Assembly: GCF_000526415.1 (NCBI RefSeq)
Contig: NZ_JAGA01000002.1
Location: forward strand, 764,001-828,000
Length of the DNA: 64,000 nucleotides
Origin: Kallotenue papyrolyticum
GTDB taxonomy: Bacteria; Chloroflexota; Chloroflexia; Chloroflexales; Kallotenuaceae
Reading direction: 5' to 3'
Shown here: positions 60,478 through 64,000 of the stretch, piece by piece
Layout: every line of letters begins with the position of its first letter
Numbering within the stretch: position 1 is the first letter of the stretch
Position numbers and translations under genes: made by a program
Notes under the pieces: model-generated
The model's database searches: none
The model's input: only the letters and a program-made list of their open reading frames with translations
What the model was told of the DNA's origin: nothing

Positions 60478-61287
60478 TCAGGCCCCGGCGGTGGGCAGGG
60501 GGTCGGCAGCCAACACGACGACGGTCACGTTGTCGCGGCCACCGCGCTGGTTGGCTAGTTCGATCAGGCGGTCGCAGGCCTGCTGAGGGGTCGGCGCATC
60601 GGAGACGGTGCGGGCCAGCTCGGCGTCGCTGACGTGCAGCGGCAATCCGTCCGAGCAGAGCAGCACGCGCTCACCGCGGCGCAGCGTGCGCGCCACAACA
60701 TCCGGTTCGACCTCGGCATCCACGCCCAGCGTGCGCGCCAGATGGTGGCGTTGCGGGTGGGTGGCGGCATCCGCTGGACTGATCGTGCCCTGGTCGATCA
60801 GCTCGGCGACTACGGTATGATCGGCGGTGAGCTGCGTGATGTGTGGCCGGCGCACCGCCGGGCGGATCACATAGGCGCGGCTATCACCGATGTGTGCAAT
60901 GCGGATGCGGCGCTCCCAGATCACGCCGAGCAGCAGGGTGGTGCCCATGCCGTTGAGCCGCCGTGCGCTGCGCGCGCGATGGTGAACCGCGCCGTTGGCC
61001 TGGCGGAGTGTTTCGCGGAGCACCTGCTGCCAGGCAGTTTCGTTGGCCGGTATCTCGCGCAACAGGTGCTCGGCCAGCGTCTGAACCGCAACCTGCACCG
61101 CCAACTGGCTGGCTTCGGCGCCGGCGCGCGTGCCGCCCATGCCGTCGGCCAGCGCGGCGATCACCACGCGGCGGCCAGCGCGATCAAACTCGTAGATCGC
61201 GCTGGTATCCTCGTTGGCTGTGCGTGCGCGCCCCGGATCGCTGCGCTGCGCGTAGTGGATCAGCAAGGGTGGGCGATGGTGAGTCAT
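60478..61287 (-). CDS. PP2C-type serine/threonine phosphatase
   Basis: The 269-residue protein has PP2C metal-site motifs: 'TANEDTSAIYEF', 'ALADGMGGTRAG', 'HIGDSRAYV', 'LLCSDGLPLHVSD' and 'GGRDNVTVVVL'. It removes phosphate from Ser/Thr and fits the adjacent FHA protein. No Ser/Thr kinase is in the window. ATG 61287 is used. A TATAAT with TGC before it (minus strand, 61321-61326) gives an extended -10. A 15-bp palindrome lies further upstream. Confidence 0.92.
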   Translation of the reverse strand: MTHHRPPLLIHYAQRSDPGRARTANEDTSAIYEFDRAGRRVVIAALADGMGGTRAGAEASQLAVQVAVQTLAEHLLREIPANETAWQQVLRETLRQANGAVHHRARSARRLNGMGTTLLLGVIWERRIRIAHIGDSRAYVIRPAVRRPHITQLTADHTVVAELIDQGTISPADAATHPQRHHLARTLGVDAEVEPDVVARTLRRGERVLLCSDGLPLHVSDAELARTVSDAPTPQQACDRLIELANQRGGRDNVTVVVLAADPLPTAGA

Positions 61288-61320
61288 ACCTTGTGTTGAA
61301 CATCGGACATGCTGCGGCGG

Positions 61321-61329
61321 ATTATAGCA
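61321..61329 (-). promoter_or_regulatory. Extended -10 box for the PP2C gene
   Basis: TGCTATAAT on the minus strand is a perfect -10 with TGn extension, about 35 nt from ATG 61287; no convincing -35. Confidence 0.6.
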
Positions 61330-61344
61330 CTCGCGCATGCGCGC

Positions 61345-61359
61345 ACGACTCAGAGTCGT
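61345..61359. repeat. 15-bp palindrome between divergent PP2C and ATL genes
   Basis: ACGACTC, one base, GAGTCGT forms a perfect inverted repeat. Its position between divergent promoters suggests an operator, but no regulator is known. Confidence 0.4.
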
Positions 61360-61396
61360 CTGATGGCCGGCTGACGCGAGTCTGCAAGGAGGAGGT

Positions 61397-61711
61397 ATGC
61401 CGGAGGAGATGGCGGGCAACGTGTACGAGCGCATCTATGCTGCGGTGCGCCGCGTGCCGGCGGGCTATGTGACGACCTACGGCGCGGTGGGGCGCGCGGT
61501 CGGCTGTCCGGCGCGGGTGGTAGGCTATGCCCTGCATGCCCTGCGCGGGACGCGCGTGGTAGAGGTGCCCTGGCAGCGCGTGGTCAATGCGCGTGGTCGC
61601 ATTGCAACGCAGGGCGATCGGCAGCGCCGTCTGCTGGAGGCCGAGGGGATTGAGTTTGAAGCCGATGGGCGTGTCGATCTGGCGCGCTACGGCTGGCCGG
61701 AGTTCTGGTGA
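61397..61711 (+). CDS. Alkyltransferase-like (ATL) DNA repair protein
   Basis: The 104-residue protein is the MGMT DNA-binding domain alone: 'VYERIYAAVRRVPAGYVTTYGAVG', cited as 'GYVTTYGAVGRA' (base-flipping Tyr), 'ARVVGYALHAL' (Arg finger) and 'PWQRVVNARG' (residues 58-67). The MGMT active-site Cys of 'PCHR' is Trp, as in ATL proteins, which bind O6-alkylguanine and direct it to nucleotide excision repair. AGGAGG precedes the ATG. Its end overlaps the TPR gene by 25 nt. Confidence 0.9.
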   Translation: MPEEMAGNVYERIYAAVRRVPAGYVTTYGAVGRAVGCPARVVGYALHALRGTRVVEVPWQRVVNARGRIATQGDRQRRLLEAEGIEFEADGRVDLARYGWPEFW

Positions 61712-63144
61712 TCCCAGCCCAGCAGCGCTTCGGCACGCTGCCGCCACACGCCGGCGGGATCGCCATCGGCGGCGGCGATCAGGTGTGTTTGCGCCGCCTC
61801 GCGCGCACCGGTCTGCATCTGCGCCGCGCCCAGGTAGAAGTGGAGCGCCGGACTGTCGGGCTGCCGTTGGAGTCCCGCTTGCGCCGCCGCACGCGCCTCG
61901 TCGAAGCGACGACAGTAGTACAGCGCCGCCGCGAGCGCCTGCCAGCTGGCGGCATCCTCCGGCGCGATGACGGTGGCCTCGCGCGCGGCGGGTACGCCAT
62001 CCTCGCAGACACGGTAGGCGCTGCTCAGGTAGAAGTTGGCCAGCGCCAGGGCATAGCGCGGACGCGCCTCCGCTTGAGCGATGTCGCGGGCGCGGTGCAG
62101 TTCGGCGGCAGCGCGCGCGTATTCGCGGCGGGCGGCCAAGACCTCCGCGCGCGCCAGGGCCAGCGCCGGATCCAGTGGTTGGAAGCGTTCGGCGGTGTCC
62201 AGCACGGCTGCGGCGGTGGCGATCTCGCCGCGGCTCACCAGCAGCGTAGCCAACAGTGTGGCGACGACCGGATCTTCAGGATGGGCAGCATGCAATTCGG
62301 CCAACTGTTGCGTCGCGGCGGGCTGCTGCCCGATCTGCCAGCGGGCGTAGGCGGCCTGGGCCTGTGCCAAGATGAAGTGTGCGTCATCGGCGGGCACGCG
62401 CTCGAAGTGCTGTAGTGCCAGGCGTGGCAGGTTCTGCTGCAGCGCCATCTGCCCCAGCAGCAGGTCGCGCTCGGCTGCGGGACGGTGATGGATCGCCTGG
62501 AGCTGGCGGGCATCCTGCACGAGCTGCGCCGCTGTGCGCGGCAGCAACGGACGTGTATCGGGCGCGGGCGGGGGGAGCCGCTCCGGAATGGCGTGCAGCA
62601 TGCTATGCGCTGCGTCATTGCTGAGCGCCAGCCGGGTCTGCGCCAGGGCGCGCCACGGCTCGGGCAGGGCCAGGCGCAACGCAGCCAGGTAGTGTTGCGC
62701 TGCCGCGCTCGGCTGCCCGGCACGCAACGCCGCCTCGCCGCGCAACAGATCGACGAGCGGGCGCAAGGGTGAGCGCGGATCGACCGCTTCCCATTCGCGC
62801 GCAGCGATGGTCGTTTGGCCATCGCGCGCGGCACACTCGGCGAGCAGCAGATGTGCCAGCGCGGCCTCATCGCGGCGCAGCGGCCACTGCAACGCCCGGC
62901 CGGCGGCAACCTGCGCCTGGGGACACTCGCCGCGCAGCAGCGCAATCTGGCCGCGCCGGAGCTGGATCAGCCCCAGATCATCGGGGAGCGCCGCGTAGGC
63001 ACGCCGCGCCTCGGCGATGCGTCCCGCGCGCCAGAGCTGTTCCGCGTCGCGCCGGGCGTCGTTCATCGGCTGTGGGCGCAGGATCAGCAGGCTGACGCCG
63101 ATCAGCAGCAGCGTGCCGCAACAGAGCGAGAACCAGGTGCGCAT
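61687..63144 (-). CDS. TPR-repeat protein with N-terminal membrane anchor
   Basis: The 485-residue protein begins with a membrane segment ('LCCGTLLLIGVSLLIL', residues 6-21) and is then almost all alpha-helical repeats with TPR-like A/L-rich units ('LWRAGRIAEARRAY', 'ALYYCRRFDEARAAAQAGLQRQPDSPALHFYLGAA', cited as 'RFDEARAAAQAGL'). Likely a membrane-attached scaffold. ATG 63144 is chosen; the upstream frame is an unlikely extension. Its 3' end overlaps the ATL gene by 25 nt. Confidence 0.78.
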   Translation of the reverse strand: MRTWFSLCCGTLLLIGVSLLILRPQPMNDARRDAEQLWRAGRIAEARRAYAALPDDLGLIQLRRGQIALLRGECPQAQVAAGRALQWPLRRDEAALAHLLLAECAARDGQTTIAAREWEAVDPRSPLRPLVDLLRGEAALRAGQPSAAAQHYLAALRLALPEPWRALAQTRLALSNDAAHSMLHAIPERLPPPAPDTRPLLPRTAAQLVQDARQLQAIHHRPAAERDLLLGQMALQQNLPRLALQHFERVPADDAHFILAQAQAAYARWQIGQQPAATQQLAELHAAHPEDPVVATLLATLLVSRGEIATAAAVLDTAERFQPLDPALALARAEVLAARREYARAAAELHRARDIAQAEARPRYALALANFYLSSAYRVCEDGVPAAREATVIAPEDAASWQALAAALYYCRRFDEARAAAQAGLQRQPDSPALHFYLGAAQMQTGAREAAQTHLIAAADGDPAGVWRQRAEALLGWDHQNSGQP

Positions 63145-63223
63145 ATCTGCGACTGTACCGCTGCGCGCGTCCACCTGCCACTTGCCGTCGTGCGCGGTGC
63201 TCCTATGTGCGCATCGCCGATCG

Positions 63224-63820
63224 TCAGCTCAGCGGTGGGACCGCCACGATCAGGCGTAGCAGGCCGCCGGCCTGGCGCTCATGCCGCTCCAGACGCCAGC
63301 CCAGTGCCTGCAGCAGCGCAGGCGTGTCGCGATTGGGATGGCAGCCGCCCGCCAGCGTGCGCCACAGCGGCGTGATCGCGTCCAGCAGCGCGTCGGGCAG
63401 GGGATGATCCGTGCGCGTGTGTTCGAGCTGCACCAACCGGCCAGCGGGACGGAGCACCCGCGCCACCTCGCGCAGCGCTGCCGCCGGATCGGGGATCGAA
63501 CAGAAGACCAGCGCCGAGGTGACGATGTCGAAGCTGCGGTCCCGAAACGGCAGCCGTTGCGCGTCGGCCAGCGCGAGTCGAACGTTGTGGCGGGCGGCGC
63601 GGCGGCGGGCAGCGCGCAGCAGATCAGGATCAATATCGATCGCCGTGACGCGGGCACCAGGTCCGTAGGCGGCCAGGTTGCGCCCCGTGCCGACGCCCAG
63701 CTCCAGGATCGCGCCCTGCAGGCCGCCAAACAGATGCCGGCGCCAGCGCCACAGACTGAGCGCATCCAGCGGACGCATGATCGCTTCATAAAGCGCCGGT
63801 TGTTGTTCGACACCGCGCAT
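63224..63820 (-). CDS. SAM-dependent methyltransferase
   Basis: The 198-residue class I methyltransferase has motif I 'ILELGVGTGRNLAAYG' (about residue 39), 'TAIDIDPDLL', 'ADAQRLPF' and 'FDIVTSALVFCSIPDP'. It ends 'LIVAVPPLS'. The start is 'MRGVEQQPALYEAIMRP'. Similar to UbiE/PmtA-type enzymes and phospholipid methyltransferases, but the substrate cannot be told. The next gene on the other strand begins 84 nt away. Confidence 0.85.
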   Translation of the reverse strand: MRGVEQQPALYEAIMRPLDALSLWRWRRHLFGGLQGAILELGVGTGRNLAAYGPGARVTAIDIDPDLLRAARRRAARHNVRLALADAQRLPFRDRSFDIVTSALVFCSIPDPAAALREVARVLRPAGRLVQLEHTRTDHPLPDALLDAITPLWRTLAGGCHPNRDTPALLQALGWRLERHERQAGGLLRLIVAVPPLS

Positions 63821-63903
63821 CAGCCATGCTCCGCGATGGGAATGCCCCTGAACCTCGCCGGAGATGGTACTCTATGCCGGACTGAATGCGCAACCGGAGA
63901 AGC

Positions 63904-64000
63904 ATGCCCATGCTACACGCCATGCTCCGTCGTTGCGCGCTGGCCGGGGTGCTGCTGCTGACGGCCTGCGCGCAGCCGGCAGCACCATCCGCGTCCTCGT
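63904..64000 (+). CDS. Lipoprotein, 3' truncated by window end
   Basis: The frame from ATG 63904 encodes a signal peptide with basic start and lipobox 'LLLTAC' (Cys about residue 22), then 'AQPAAPSAS' before the window ends. GGAGAAGC lies directly upstream. It continues past base 64000; function cannot be judged. Confidence 0.65.
   Translation, partial: MPMLHAMLRRCALAGVLLLTACAQPAAPSASS

Overview
The window is GC-rich, gene-dense bacterial chromosome that most resembles Chloroflexota (class Chloroflexia). Pointers are a tad/Flp locus starting with a CpaB and a receiver-fused CpaE, a secreted protein ending in the 'LPLVV' type tail common in that phylum, a VanW protein, a DUF4097/DUF2089 operon, a decayed secreted RHS gene and Thr/Pro-rich lipoprotein linkers. 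The assignment is an inference from gene content; there is no rRNA in the window. Promoters repeatedly read TTGAC[AGT]-N16..18-TA(T/C/G)(A/C)(A/C)T and several genes begin within a few bases of the predicted transcript start, so a housekeeping sigma factor and some leaderless mRNAs are likely.

Left third (1-23.3 kb). A 5'-truncated kelch-type secreted protein is closed by a strong hairpin. The tad operon follows (cpaB, cpaE, cpaF, tadB, tadC), with tadC broken by a one-base frameshift, then DUF192, thiamine pyrophosphokinase and a metallophosphoesterase. On the minus strand are a DUF2007 protein and secD-secF, driven by a perfect consensus promoter. Next come a small membrane protein, gpsA, rimI, a duplicated-domain lipoprotein, the redox repressor rex with Rex-like sites over its promoter, an MscS channel whose 3' end overlaps rex, yvcK, mutY, a histidine phosphatase, a small membrane protein and two stand-alone receivers.

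Middle (23.3-45.8 kb). A frameshifted and nonsense-bearing RHS pseudogene is followed by larC-otsB, an MBL hydrolase with an ABM monooxygenase, and a four-gene overlapping minus-strand operon (TolB-like lipoprotein, GT4, GT87-like, pseudo-glycosidase). Divergent from it is a tandem pair of tRNA-Ala genes (CGC and GGC) with promoter and terminator. Then come CYTH, flavin reductase and zinc-ribbon membrane proteins, a tyrosine-degradation cluster (hppD, FAH family, hmgA), an HD protein, an AI-2E transporter, VanW and lepA.

Right third (45.8-64 kb). A UbiA prenyltransferase and a VTT/DedA-like membrane protein share back-to-back promoters, followed by rdgB, a basic AT-hook-like protein and a GNAT enzyme. 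A five-gene minus-strand operon (66-aa protein, membrane-anchored protein, DUF2089, SHOCT-associated small protein, DUF4097 beta-repeat protein) has a promoter containing a perfect 21-bp palindrome; this is the best candidate for a little-described regulatory system. The remainder holds a DnaQ-DinG helicase, a two-domain GNAT, a possible gene remnant, an RluA synthase, a zinc-ribbon/coiled-coil/FHA protein, a PP2C phosphatase, an alkyltransferase-like protein, a TPR protein, a methyltransferase and the start of a lipoprotein gene.
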